Shown piece after piece: positions 46,132-58,823 of a stretch of 64,000 nt of DNA. Position numbers and translations under genes: made by a program. Under the pieces are notes generated by a model. It was not told the origin of the DNA, made no database searches, and saw only the letters and a program-made list of their open reading frames with translations. The stretch lies in the NCBI RefSeq assembly GCF_018143015.1, contig NC_054746.1, positions 41,048,201 to 41,112,200 on the forward strand, written 5' to 3'. The stretch's first letter is position 1; each line of letters begins with the position of its first letter. The stretch comes from Lytechinus variegatus. Taxonomy: Eukaryota; Echinodermata; Echinoidea; Temnopleuroida; Toxopneustidae.

Positions 46132-48837
46132 CTGAAGAGAAAGGGAATTGGAAGAATTAAACAGCTGAATTACTTTGATTTTACCAAATAAGTCAAGGAA
46201 AATACAAAATAAGTTTCAGGATAAGCTTATACTGTACATATGTGTATAGGTGTGGAATGAGGCTATCAAAGCTTAAAGCGTTCATTGTAGATTCATGTCT
46301 TTGATATTTTGATTAAATCTTGGAGATGATGTACGTAGAAATATCTGTAACGAATGTTCAATCTTATATGGGTGATTCCATGGTCAGTCGCATCTACACT
46401 TTTGACTTTTGTGTGTCAATTTTATTACTCTGCGATTTCAATTTTACAAGGGTATGACTTTCTTGTTTTTTCTTTTTTACTGTGAACAGCATGTTGAAAT
46501 AGGCTGCAGACTGTATATATTGTAAATGCCATTATATTATAATAATGTTAAAAAGGTCATGACACAAAAAATGACTGATTGCTTTTTGATAGTTCTGTGC
46601 ATGATTTCCATAGAGAGGTCTATAATAAGGGGGACATTTAAATTTGGTAAGCAACCTTTAAATACATTTTGCAGATAGATGAATTGCGGTCAGTTGAGTG
46701 ATCAGTCACATCAAAGTTTGTGCAGCAGGACAAATACCCTGGGGACAAATATGACATTGTTTTAACCCTTCACATGATCTGGTAGCCATCGTAGATCCAG
46801 GGACCTATGCCTTTAGGTTCAATGTATTGTTCCCCTAAAATATGGAGTTGATTTTAATGGTCTTTATATTTTATTAAAATGCATTGAAGTGGTATTTAGT
46901 AAAAGATAAAATTCTTAAAATTATCTTTATTCTATTTTTACCCCCCCCCCCAATTTTCATGCCCATAAAGCCCCCATTAAAAAATGGGTCTCTTTTAAAA
47001 TGTTGGCTAGGGAATTAATATTGATAAAGTTTGGTTTGCTGTCACAACAAAACACTCTTTCCATACATTATCATTATGTTCAGTTCAAAACTTTAATCTT
47101 TCATTCACCTCGGCTATAGGCACAGGCAGAGTTGCATTTGGTACTGATTTCCAAGATCAAAAATCCAATAGTGTCCATGAGACCACAGATTTCTTACTGG
47201 TTTCTAATGATTTATAATTTGGGTCTGCATGTGACCTTCCAGAGTGCAGAGTGAAAAAAATGCCAGGACCCGCCTCAGGGAAGCAAGACATAGATCTTGT
47301 TCAGCAGAACAATGAACATGACTAACGAACAGAAAATGAATTTTTTTTAAATTTGGCCTTGGACATCACATCCGATACTAATTATAAATCATTAAAAATG
47401 GGTTAGTATTTATGGTGGACATTCATATTCATTTCAAGCTCGAATTGATACTTAGAAAATCACAAAAATTGAATGATTTTGAGTCACAGTTTCTTTGTGT
47501 ACTAACTGTTAACCCTAGACCAATGGCGGATGGGGGGGGGGGGAGGAACCACAACCACATCCGGCTCGTGCTCTCCCCCCTTTTCAGAGCCACAATCAAA
47601 TTTGCCGTTCTAAATGTGCCGTAAATATGCCGTTCTAATTCACAGCATATATTTTTAATAGAGTACCAAATTTTATTTCATTTTTTTTGCATATCAGCAT
47701 TTTTGATACTGTATTCTGGTAGAGCATGATGAAAAACCCTTAAGAGATATGACCTCATGAATACATAATTAGCCCCATTGAAGTCAATTGGCCTGGGGCC
47801 ATTTCTCAACACCATCATAAGTCTAATTTCTTGACTAAACCAGAGATAATGAGCTACTTGTCTGCAAACCGTTTCACGAAGCCCTCTTTACCCAAATTGG
47901 GGACATCAACGTCATTAAATATTTATGACACCTCCGAACCGGCCTGTCATAACTTTTTTCTTAATGACGTATTGGCATCACATGGCTTAGACTATGGCAT
48001 GCAAAAATGCCTCGAAATTTGAAAATTATAATCTTACGTAATCAATCATAGAAGTTGAAATTACATCGCAAAACAAGTGGGATATCATTCAATGATTGTA
48101 ATACCAAGAAACTATAAAAACTTTGTAAAACACTACAAAACCATTCATTTTGAAATAGTAAAATAATTGAATCAGAAAAGATTCTACCATGTCAGGCCAT
48201 CCATTTAACTGGAGTCATATTTGCTGTTTTCAGACCCCTACTTATATAAATTCTATCTCTAATTCATGCATATAGAATTTGTCAATTTTTTTAGTCATGA
48301 AATGAATTATTCATAATTTAATTTTCTCAGCAAATGAATGCTCCAGTCTTTATGGTTAAAATATGTATGATGGATAATCTACCTCTGCTATTATGTTAAA
48401 AAGATGTATTACCCAATTCATCATGATATTTGCAATTTTATCATAATTTTTCTTTTTGAAAATTATGTTATTTTGTGACTAAGGCTACATCTCGCCTGCT
48501 CTTTTAACCGATAGTTTCGATATCGATATGTATTACTACTTCAAATGAATACATGACCAGTCAAATTTCTTTGGATCGATGTTGGCTGGCCTGTCATACC
48601 AACAATTGTTTTCTACAAGTGATAGCGGGCAGAGGAATTGTGACTTGTAGTGTAAATAGCATATTTTATTCTATTTGTTGTATTTTTTCGTAAAATATTG
48701 TTGTGTGATACAATATGAATTTGTTGATGTCAAAAACTATATTATATGTATATTTTGATATTATTATGGTCAATAAAGTATCTCAATGGAGGATAAATAG
48801 AAAAAAATCCTTCTAGGCAACAAAGAAGCCCATTTAT
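46132..48837. other. Upstream region of glyoxalase copy 2
   Basis: No gene was recognised. It should include exon 1 or the promoter of the glyoxalase gene. Short C- and G-runs (46941, 47533) suggest old transposon ends. Small open frames have no protein-like pattern. Confidence 0.4.
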
Positions 48838-49350
48838 TTAATGGCAACATGCATGTAACAGATGTGGAAAATCATTAAAGTTGAAAGCAAATAACCAGAA
48901 AAATTCATGCTATATCTGCTACAGATGTCGCAAGGTGTTTTCTCGAAAACAAAAATTTGCAGTAATATTCTTGTATAGATTCCTTTTCATGTCAGTACTG
49001 CAAGTATACGTGTAGCTCTGAAATGAGATTGAAAACTCATCATTGTACTTTTGTACAAAGTGTAAAAAGCAATGCAGTACATTTCAAAGAAAGGAAGGTC
49101 ATGTATGTGGTGATGTAACTTTATTGATGTAGATAACGAGTCATATACAATATGAATATTTGCTGCAATGTGGGAAGGAGTTTTTTCGAAAAAAACTTTG
49201 CAGTCACATTCTTGTATAGATTCCTTTTCATGTCACTACTGCAAGGTACCATATAGCTCTGAAATGAGATTGAAAACTCATCATTGTACATTTTGTACAA
49301 AGTGTAAAATGCAATTCAATTCATTTTAAAGAAAGGAAGATTGTATAAAA
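48838..49350 (+). pseudogene. Degenerate C2H2-like zinc-finger sequence, two tandem copies
   Basis: With frameshifts the + strand reads CNRCGKSLK, CYRCRKVFSRKQKF, CQYCKYTCSSEMRLKTHH and CTKCKKQCSTFQRKEGHVC, repeatedly Cys-x2-Cys followed by His residues. A second, more broken copy of the last part follows at about 49167-49350 with CGKEFFRKK and CHYCK...SSEMRLKTHH. Stops and shifts rule out a working gene as read. It could be the remains of a host zinc-finger gene or of a transposon protein. Confidence 0.4.
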
Positions 49351-49383
49351 GCTACTGATGTAATGTATATGCCCATGAATGAT

Positions 49384-49720
49384 GGAGGAGCCATGGTGTA
49401 GTGGTTCTGACTCTTGCCTTGTAAACAGAGGGTCGTTTGTTCGAATCTCACCACTGCCTGGCGTCCTTTGGCAAGGCGTTAATCCATATTTTGCCACTCT
49501 CAACCCAGGTGCTAAATGGGTACCCAGCAGGATGTGAAAGTCATTGTAGCTTGTCCAGTACTGTGTGCGACTGACTGGAATACTCCCCAGGGAGTGGAGG
49601 GTGTGCACACATTGTGTGCGGGAATGACTGACTGAATCTGATGACTGAGGTAATAATATATCCGTAAAGCACTTATACACGTCGTTCCGATGTATCAAGC
49701 GCTATATAAAGTAGATTATT
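49384..49720 (+). mobile_element. tRNA-derived SINE with LINE-like 3' tail
   Basis: The head contains a Pol III A box (ATGGTGTAGTGGTTCTGAC) and B box (TTGTTCGAATCTCACC) about 35 bp apart, with a tRNA-like anticodon arm. A unique body follows, ending AAGCGCTATATAAAGTAG and (ATT)n. The tail GCGCTATATAAA is the same as in the LINE at 33893-34984. Confidence 0.85.
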
Positions 49721-49859
49721 ATTATGATGATGTGAATAGACTTTAAATGCAAAATCAAATACCAGTTCTTGTCAGATGTTGATAAATAATAAAATTTTGC
49801 CGGCACAAAAATAGGTATTGCATTATCCTGAAGAACATTTGTCTTCAGTTTGTACCTCT

Positions 49860-50486
49860 ACAGCACAAAATACTTCGGTACAAAACATTTCAGCACTGAT
49901 GTCAGACAAGGTGACAAATATAATGTTCATTTAACAGCAGCAGCTCAGAGAAAGATAAATAATCCTGTAATAAGGCTGAGAACAGGATAGGGACAAATAA
50001 AGAAAAGCAATGAAAAGGTCATGTCCTAACATGAGACATCAAGAAAGGCAGTCAGACTAAACAAGGAAATCACTAATCCTGACTTCAAAGTTCAGGAGAG
50101 GCAGCTGCATATAGTAAAAAAAAAGTGAAATAAAATAAAAGAAAGGATCCACAATACAGACTAACTGAGAAAGTAACCAATAATGTCAAGAGAAAGGATT
50201 AAAAAATACTTTGAACTGACAAACTTTCACGCAATCTGAAACCACCTAGTGAGAGTGATAAAACTTCATGTTTTTGTATAAGAATATACACAGTAAGATG
50301 AGGTCATACACTCTCCAACTATGGAGTGATAGCGTGTGCAAAGTATCACCACAAACAGTAGCAGACATCAACCGAATAATAGAAATGGATGGTAGCATAA
50401 ACAGAATGGAAGGAACAATTGCAAGACTCATTACTTCTCTGCAAAAATCCAATCACGCCAAAGCTAACTATTATAAAGAACTTTAA
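49860..50486 (+). pseudogene. Decayed coding sequence with Lys-rich NP/DP repeats and a helical ORF
   Basis: In shifting frames the + strand encodes QRKINNPVIRL, NKEITNPDFKVQERQLH and KDPQYRLTEKVTNN, a spaced (N/D)P-x-(F/Y/I)-x pattern. It then has an open 72-residue helical frame (50268-50486) with NRIIEMDGSINRMEGTIARL. Stops separate the parts. Such repeats occur next to zinc fingers in some large invertebrate transposon proteins, but I cannot assign it. It may continue the zinc-finger remnant on the other side of the SINE. Confidence 0.3.
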
Positions 50487-51300
50487 AAATTAAAGCTACA
50501 AAGAAGTCCTCATCACTATGCTCTGTGTGCTGAAGCCAGGAATTGTTTTCCAGTCAGATTTCTGAAATACTGAAATTAGCGATCCTACTACACAAGCGCA
50601 TTAGCAAAAATATGGCCAATATTGCCCTCTATTTTGCACAGGATTGCTGTGGGCAAAGCCCGGGGAGGGCAACATGACAAATGTTACCCTTGCTGGTCTC
50701 AGATTAAAAGTAGCGAGCGAAATATGACTTATTTATCTTCTAAAATACCTTGTATACTACAGGTAATAATCATGTATATAGTACAAACTCAACAACTGCT
50801 GAGAATAATATGATGTGTCATCCTCAACTGTTTTCATTTTTTCTATTGGTTTTAATAACTGTAGTGTAGGTAACAGTAAACTTCTCTACATAACTTCCAA
50901 AGTAAAGTGCAACAAATGAATATGTACATATATCTAAATATGTGCTGTTTTCTTTCTTGCTTATATTTTCCTGAAATTGTTGTGTGATCTCAAGTAATTA
51001 AACAAAAAACTTTGTGTTAATAAGATATCTTATACGGTGGTTAATGTACTGTGTATTGAGTTTTAAAGCACCCTAAATGTTTTTCTGTCTTCACCGATGT
51101 TTATTTTCTACAGTTCATTTACATGTATAGTTCACAACATTTAAACTGACGATATAATGTATTTGGCAGCATATTTTGAGCTGTATCTATTTTTTTAAAA
51201 CATGAAAATTGATTATAGTCTATGCATGTATTATGTTTCAAAGAAATATAAGATATAACATGTGTTTTTTTTCCTCAGACATACATGTACATGTAAATAC
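50487..51300. other. Non-coding stretch
   Basis: AT-rich. A short protein-like piece (about 50490-50560, RSPHHYALCAEARNCFP) may extend the remnant before it. Nothing else is recognised. Confidence 0.4.
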
Positions 51301-51309
51301 TCACTCGAC

Positions 51310-51800
51310 CAAAAAAGTGGTAGGGGTGTGCCGGAGGCGAAACAAAAAACGGGGGCCTTGGAGCGGGCTCATTGTAAAAAGGAGGGTCCTCGGAACGGGC
51401 TTCGGAACTGCAAATGTTTGTGAAAACAGAGGTCCTTGGAACGGTCGCCTGCGTGCGAGTGCGTATGCATCCCTATGGAACCTACATGCAGCTAGCCCTG
51501 CGGCACGACTGACGGGCGTGCTAGCACAGAGGCGACGGTCGAACAGCGAGCTGCGGCCGCTTTTTACCAAAATTGCGACCGGAACGGCGTAACTGAAAAT
51601 ATGAGAAGCCCTGGAACGGATTTCTTTTATTCTTTTTTCTCGAGAAGAAAATGCTATGCTCTGGAGCGGCTTTCTTTGTTCTTTTTCTCAATAAGACAAA
51701 AATGCTATGCCTCTGAACGGAAATATGAGTGTAAAAATGGGGGTCCCCTCCACAGCACATACCCACTATGCATTATATACTAAGTGCCCCCCCCCCCCCG
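51310..51800. repeat. GC-rich repeat with recurring GGA(A/G)CGG motif
   Basis: Six copies of GGA(A/G)CGG plus a TGAACGG variant, mostly preceded by C(C/T)T(C/T/G), lie at about 51357, 51390, 51438, 51582, 51612, 51672 and 51714. They sit in a segment more GC-rich than its flanks that ends in a long C-run (51787). No credible protein; its borders are not resolved. Confidence 0.5.
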
Positions 51801-51811
51801 GCATTCAAAGT

Positions 51812-52060
51812 ACATTTTAATAAGTTGATCTGATGTTATTGGTCATTTTGTGGGCCATAAATGGCCAAAATTGACCATAACCTGTTGAATAGGGTCATTA
51901 AGACTGATATATTTGGAATCAGCATAAAACTCTACACGACCTTAGAATGCATTCCCATTTAAAAAGGGAAGAAGATAATACATGCTTAAGACCTCAATTT
52001 CCTGCCTATTTGAAAAATTTGTTATGTAGAGCCTTATTTCCAGAGGTCAGAGAACTTTCA
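51812..52060 (+). repeat. Dispersed repeat C, copy 1
   Basis: It shares TTGAATAGGGTCATTAAGAC, TGATATATTTGGAATCAGC and TAGAATGCATTCC in order with 55690-55900. Both lie just outside the 52217-55208 element. Confidence 0.65.
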
Positions 52061-52216
52061 TGTACAAATTTGATGCAGTTCGGTATTCTATAGGTCCTAG
52101 AACTTTCTATAAACAAGTTGGAATGTTAGATGCAATTCAAATTTCACTTCTTTGAATAGACATGGAGTTGACCCTGATTGTATATGCTTCAATTCATGTT
52201 CTGTTACACACACATT

Positions 52217-55208
52217 CAGGGGCGGATCCAGGATTTTGAAATAGGGGGGCGCCAGTGGCGAGGGAGCGAAGCGACCGAGCGGTGGGAGGGTGTGGGAGGG
52301 GGGATACCCCCTCCCACGGCAAGGACTTTTTCAAAAAATCATGTCCAATAGTCGTATTTTGAGAGCACCTTTAGAAGAAAAATGCACACTTAAATCACTG
52401 TAACTTCATGAATAAAAGACATATACTGACTCAATTAGGAGCTGGTTTCCAGTCACACACCGTATAAGCGGTCATTCAAAACATACATTTGGCAAAGGCT
52501 CTTCACTTGCTTGCATCGTGTGATTGAAACGTCAAATTTAAATGATACGAAACTGAGACTTGTAATCGATAAGTTCCGAATAATCCATTCTGTTTATTGT
52601 CATTTGTGTATTTACATTGTGTGTTTCAAACGAGAATTGTTTAGTCGTATGGCAACATGCATAAAATTTGGTTCTTTTTTCCCCAAAATGCACAGTAAAT
52701 TGTTACAAACTACAGAAAAAACGACATCATCTTCTGGTAATCAACCTTTTCCCAGAGGTCGTCCCCCCTAGATTTTTAAAACTATTTTTTTTTTCGATTT
52801 TGCTGGCAATTTTTTTTTAAAGATATATTGTAATCAGCAAACCTATAGATTATCAAACATTAAAAATGGGGTAAGGGGGGGTTAATGTCAAAATTTTTAC
52901 TTTTTAACAATACACAATGTGTCCTCGGGACGTTTTTCCCCAGCACGAAAGTATTTTTTTCTCCCCCAACCCCCACCCCCCCCCCGTCACATAAAATCTT
53001 CGCTCCTTACGCTGACATATAGCTGCCTATACACAGCAAACGCGGAGTAGGGTCGACTGGTGATTGAGAATATACAATTTTGCTCCTTGATCAGTGGCGT
53101 ACCGTGGGTCACAGCATTGGGGGGCACCAGTAAACTGACCTAATAGAGATATTTTAAGGACATGCAGTGCCATCAAACGGATAGGTATCTCACTGATTAA
53201 ATAATGCGAGCGCGAAGCGCGAGCTGAAAATTTTTGACATTGAGGGCTAAAAATTGACATTATAAGCAAATTGTTTTGTAATCATGATACTTTACTGTCT
53301 CGCTAAACAAACAATGCGAGCGCGAAGCGCGAGGTAAAATTTTTGTATATACTGACCCTAAACAAGGAAATTTTAAGGATTATATTTTAGAATCCATTAA
53401 GAGTATAAATATCTCACCATAGTCATCTAATGCTATTGCCATCCTTTGCTGATTTTGTTAGAATTACATCTAAACACAGTCATGAAGCACCTTTTGTAGT
53501 CATGTAATCATGATTATCATACGCATCTTACTAATCAAATACTGCAAGCGCAAAAGCGCGAGCTGAAAATTTAGGAAATATAGACCTGAAGAGGGGCATT
53601 GTAAGGGTTGTTTGTAGAAATACTCTAAGACCCTACGTATTTGACTAACCAAATGATGCGAGCGCGAAGCGCGAGCTGAAAGTTTTGTATATATTGACCA
53701 CAAACATGGATATTTTAAGGACTATAGTTACGAAGCCATTAAGTCAGAGTATACACATCTCACTATAGTCATCTAATGCGAGTGCCAAGCGCTTGCTGAT
53801 TTTGTTAAAATTACATCTTAACACATGGATCACTTTTTGAAGTCATTGTAATCATGATTATACGCATCTCACTAATGAAATACTGCGAGCGCGAAGCGCG
53901 AGCTGAAAATATAGGAAATAAAGAGGGGCATTCCAAGGCTTGTTTGTAGGAATTCACTAAGACCTCACGTATTTCACTAACCAAATGATACGAACGAGAA
54001 GCGCGAGCTAAATTTTTTTGATATTCAGATCAGAAAAATTGACATTTTAAGGACTGATTTTAGGAGTTCATGAAGAGCAGAAATCTCACCAATCCACTAA
54101 TGCGAATGTTAGCACGGACAGGAAATGTTTTATATTAAGACCTTAAAATAACTTTCAGTAGTCATGAAAAAGAAGAATATATCCCTACTTATAACAATAA
54201 TAGCTCTAATTGTGAGGAAATATATTATTTTGTTGTATATTGATTTGAAAACGGGAGGCTTTAGTACAGCAGGTATCTCGTTAAAAAGTCTATGCGAGCG
54301 CCAGGAACAATGAAGACACAATTGAGCAAATAATGTTTCATGAAGTTGTGAAAAAATGCTTCTTATGTTATATAACATAATATAATATAACACTATGATC
54401 AACAACAATTTCTTCTTTCCCCCACTACGTTTCTCTTCCTTTTTCCCTCGTTTTCTTCTTTTCTCCGTTTTTTTTTTTGGCCAGCCGATTGGGGGGGGGG
54501 CATGTGCCCCCCCATGCCCCCCCGTAGTTACGCCACTGTCCTTGATAATTCGTTGGAATGATTGCTTCGGCGAAACTTAGTTGGGGCGCCCTGGATAATA
54601 TGCCTCTGAATCTACCAGAAAGTGTAAAAGTTAGTTTACATTAAATACAAATATGTCTGACCTATACATTTCAGTGAAAACGTACATGACCAAGGCAGAA
54701 TGATAATGCTGCGCACGTGGCGCCCGATATAGGGCTTCATCTTTGAGTGAAGAATAATCTCGGGGATAGACATTATCATTCGCATCGTTGACACTTTCTC
54801 TCGCGATCTGTTACTTACAATTTACATGTATTTGCCATAAAGACGGACAAACGCATGTTACAAAAAACACAAAATTTCGGGAAAAAATGATATCCAATCC
54901 AACATCTTCACACTGGTCACTGCACTGCATATCCCGATTACAAGTGGTGCAATTTTCCAACCAATCGACTTGCGCGCCCTGGAATTCCGGAATTTACATA
55001 TTGCAATACAGTATGACAGAGGTGCATTTGTGCGAACACAAAGGCCATGAGCGTAAGTTAAAATATAGTTTTGACTAGATCTAGCCCTTGAAATTGACTA
55101 CATTGTACCAATCCAGTAAATATAACCATCCCCCCCCAAAAAAAAAAAAAATCCGGCGAAAATAGGGGGGGCCCGTGCCCGGGGCGCCCCCCTCTGGATC
55201 CGCCACTG
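52217..55208. mobile_element. CAGGGGCGGATCCAGG-type element carrying a nested insertion
   Basis: The left end CAGGGGCGGATCCAGG is matched by the inverse of CTCTGGATCCGCCACTG. CACATT lies directly outside both ends (52211-52216 and 55209-55214). About 1.5 kb belongs to this element; 53092-54538 is a later insertion. No transposase frame. Confidence 0.7.
53092..54538. mobile_element. hAT-like element, same family as 9701-10738, nested
   Basis: It starts CAGTGGCGTACCGTGGG, ends CGTAGTTACGCCACTG, and is flanked by a perfect TCCTTGAT duplication (53084-53091 and 54539-54546). Orientation is opposite to the 9701 copy. Inside, the motif GCGAGCGCGAAGCGCGAGC or a variant recurs at about 53205, 53315, 53543, 53657, 53775, 53884 and 53986, spaced about 110 bp or twice that. 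No transposase. Confidence 0.85.
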
Positions 55209-55689
55209 CACATTGATACACTATACGCACTTCTTGCTGATTGGCTTTTGATTTATTTTATGTTTCATGCACTACTTCCTGATTGGTTATTGATTTATCC
55301 TATGTTTCATGAATTAGAGTGTGTCCACCCAGACAACACACTACTTCCTTATTGGTTAATGTTTATATTAATTTGATGACTATGATTTTGGAAAGACAGA
55401 AATAAAGTGGGCCATGTGCTCTTGGGCAGTTCCACCCTAGCCTTGAAAATAGAGAGACTGCTGTGTTTTAACACCTGTGTAGTGAACCCTAACCTAATGC
55501 CTAACTCTTAACTCCAGTAGCCACCCTACAATTATGCAAAACTGTGCGAATGGTCAGTTATGTCTAAAGTACCCAAAATGACCCTCATAGGTCATAAGTA
55601 ACTAATGGAATAAGTTACATGAGGTCAAAATACTTTTGAGACGTTCAATTTAAAGGATTAATTCACCATTTTTAGGTGCCACAGCACCC

Positions 55690-55900
55690 CCTTGTTATGA
55701 TTCTCGTAACATTCAAAGTATTTTTTAATATTGGTCAATTTGAGAGCCAAAAGTGGCCAAAATGACCATAAGCTATTGAATAGGGTCATTAAGACTGATA
55801 TATTTGGAATCAGCCTAAAATTCTACACATGAAGGACAGTAGAATGCATTCCAATTTAATAAGGGAAGAAGATTTCAATTTCCTGCCTAAAACAGTTTAT
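55690..55900 (+). repeat. Dispersed repeat C, copy 2
   Basis: Direct partner of 51812-52060, with shared blocks in the same order. Confidence 0.65.
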
Positions 55901-56189
55901 AATGCATAACTGCGCGAATGATCAGTTTATATCTAAAGTACCGGTACCTAAAGTGAACCCCATAGGTCAAGACTGACAGAATAACTAATATGAGGTTGAT
56001 TGCTATGATCCAGCGCATATTTTAAAAATAAATGTGGATTTCTAAAGACTAGTATCCCTAAATTAGACCCCAAACTAGCCAATCTGGAATAAAATTATTG
56101 GAAATGCTTTTTTGACTGATTTTAGTAGGTACATGTGTCAACATTTACCAAAAAAAAGTTAGGAGGAATACGGGTTGGGGAAAGTTTTT

Positions 56190-57000
56190 TTTTTCAAGGT
56201 CAAAGGTCAATGACCTTTTCGTATATACTGTATAATGATATCTCTGAGATGGAAAGGCGCAGGTTGGTGATAATGGTGTCAAAATGCACACCTTTTTACC
56301 AGAATATCAAATAAAATAAAATAAAGTACCTAGCATGCACATTCACCGATAAAATTCAAGGTCAAAGCCTTTCAAAGGTCAATGACCTTTTTTACATTAT
56401 ATACCATACTGTATTCTGGTATCTCTGAGATGACATGGTACAGGCTAGTGATAATGGTGTCAAAATGTACAGATTCTTACAAGGTAAAATAAAATAAATG
56501 TGAGTACCTAGAATGGACATTCACCAATAAAATGCAAGGTCAAAGCTTTCAAAAGGTCAATGACCTTTTTACATTATATATATCATACTGTATAATGGTG
56601 TCTCTGAGATGGAAAGGCACAGGTTGGTGATCATGGTGTCAAAATGCAGATTCTGATCAGAAGATCAAATAAAATAAAATTAAGGACATAGAATGCATAT
56701 TCACCCATAGAATTTAAGGCCAAAGGTCAATGACCTTTTATACATTATATACCATATTATATAATGGTATCTCAAAGATAAAACGGCGCAGGTTAGTGTT
56801 CTTGGTGTCAGAATACACAGATTCTTATACATGAAGATCAAATAAAATGAAATTAAGTATTGACAATGCACATTCACCCTTAAAATTCAAAGACAAAGGT
56901 CAATGTCCTTTTTGACATTAGATAATAATAATGGTATCTCTGAGATAAAACACCGCAGGTTAGTGATCTTGGTGCCAAAATGCAAAGATCTGTACAAGAA
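56190..57000 (+). repeat. Tandem array D, forward arm, five 167-181-bp units
   Basis: Each unit carries AAGGTCAATGACCTTT (or a variant), TATCTCTGAGAT, GGCGCAGGTTGGTGAT and GGTGTCAAAATGCA. Unit anchors lie at 56278, 56459, 56638, 56807 and 56974. The palindrome AGGTCA-A-TGACCT is an IR1 arrangement, and GGTCAAAGGTCAATGACC adds a DR1. No coding function. Confidence 0.85.
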
Positions 57001-57337
57001 TCTTCCGAAAATGGGTGGGATATGTCTAACTCTCATGTCACAGCTAGCATCGTCTGAGAGCATTTCCAAATTGCAGAGGGATGATGATGAAGTGAAGACC
57101 ATCATTAGAGCTGCATACATATCAACTTCAACAAAGATGAATTCCCGTATTATTAATTACCTCTCATTGCGAGCTGCAAGAATCTCTTGATATGCTAATG
57201 TTGCAGGACAAAACTTCATATCTGCTCTCTGCCGTACGTCACCCATGATGCTATTTCTACTAGGTATCAGTCTGTACAAGGATCATTACTTGGTCCAGAA
57301 TAACTGAGTGTTATCATGCACAAATTAGGCTTATGAT

Positions 57338-57420
57338 CAGTGGCGGACCGTGACCCGGAGGAGACAAAGCATTGGAGGGGCACAGTATTGTTTGTGAACA
57401 ATGCTGTGCCCCTCCAATGC
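57338..57420 (+). repeat. Hairpin-bearing CAGTGGCGGA repeat, copy 2
   Basis: It starts CAGTGGCGGACCGTGACCCG and contains a 52-nt hairpin (57369-57420) with 24-bp arms and one T:G mismatch. It lies between the two array D arms. Confidence 0.7.
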
Positions 57421-58089
57421 TCTAATGCAGCTCTAATTATTGCCTAATTTTAATTCTTCATCATTGTCCCTGGCTATATGAAAATGTTCTTGGATGATGC
57501 ATGCCATTAGGGTTAGGCCTATCCTTTCCATTTACAGATTAAGTTATAGTTTATAGTATTGATTGTAGCAATTGAGGTTAGTGACCTATAGCTATAGAGA
57601 AATTAGTACGTTGATTTAGATTTATAAAATGCATATGTTAATGCTGCTACTTTAGACAACTTCACCATTTTAGATTATATGATACATGATTTTTTTTTAC
57701 ACTTTTGGCAATGCATTACTACAATATACATTAAAAAAGTGCTGTTTGATATCGATTCACCTCGAACTTGTATTTTGACGTCATCATTGGTCATGGAATA
57801 AACTATTAAATTTGTGTTCATTTTCCATGCAGGTCAGTCTTTTCCCCATTAGAATCACTATATACAATGAGGTTATCAAGTTATCGACCTATTTACTTAA
57901 ATTCCCTGACGTTATTGATAGTTGATTTACTTCTAACCCCTAAATACATTTTCCATGGCCATTATTGATCCTTATTTCAGAGTGAAATTATTAAACATCC
58001 TAGTTTTCATTACAAATAGGTATCTTTCTTTCTATAATTCACAAATAAAATGTGAAGATAATGAATGACCATCTTTTTTTTTTTGGGGG
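57421..58089. other. Spacer between the array D arms
   Basis: AT-rich, no gene recognised. A T-run then G-run at 58074-58090 precedes the inverted arm. Confidence 0.5.
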
Positions 58090-58823
58090 GAGGAGAATCA
58101 TGCATGGATGTATTAATATTCATTAACTTTTGACCTTTGACTTTTGATATCAAAGGTGAAGGGTAATTCTTTATGATTATTTTGTGCCTTTACATCTTAC
58201 AAAAATTGCTCTTTGACACCAAATCACCAACATGGAGCATTTTATTTCAGAGATACCATTATACGATATATAGCCTATGGAAATAGATCTTTGACCTTGA
58301 ACTTAATGGATTAATATGAATTCTGGGTACTTAATTTTATTTCATTTGATCTTCCTGTAAGAACCTCTGCATTTTGACACCAAGATCACTAACCTGCGAC
58401 TTTCCACCTCAGAGATACCATCATACCGTATATAATGTGAAAAACGTCATTGACATTTGAAAGGCTTTGACCTTGAATTTCATTGGTAAATGAGCACTGT
58501 AGGTACTTTATTTGATTTTACTTGATCTTCTTGTAAGAATCTGTGCATTTTGACACCAAGATCACCAACCTGCGCCATTTCATCTCAGAGACACCATTGT
58601 ACTGTATAATGTAAAAAGGGTCATTGACCTTTGAAAGGCTTTGGCCTGGAATTTCATTGGTGAATAAGCATTGTAGGTACTTGATTTGATCTTCATGTAA
58701 GAAGCTGTGCATTTGACACCAAGATCATCAACCTGCGCCTTTCCATCTCAGATAGTCCATTATACCGTACATGTATATGGTATATATTTTTAAAAAGGTC
58801 AATGACCTTTGAAAGGCTTTGAC
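58090..58823 (-). repeat. Tandem array D, inverted arm, cut by the Gypsy insertion
   Basis: The same units as 56190-57000, read on the other strand (CATTTTGACACCAAGATCACC anchors near 58370, 58545 and 58710). The array stops mid-unit at AAAGGCTTTGAC, where the LTR starts. Confidence 0.85.
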
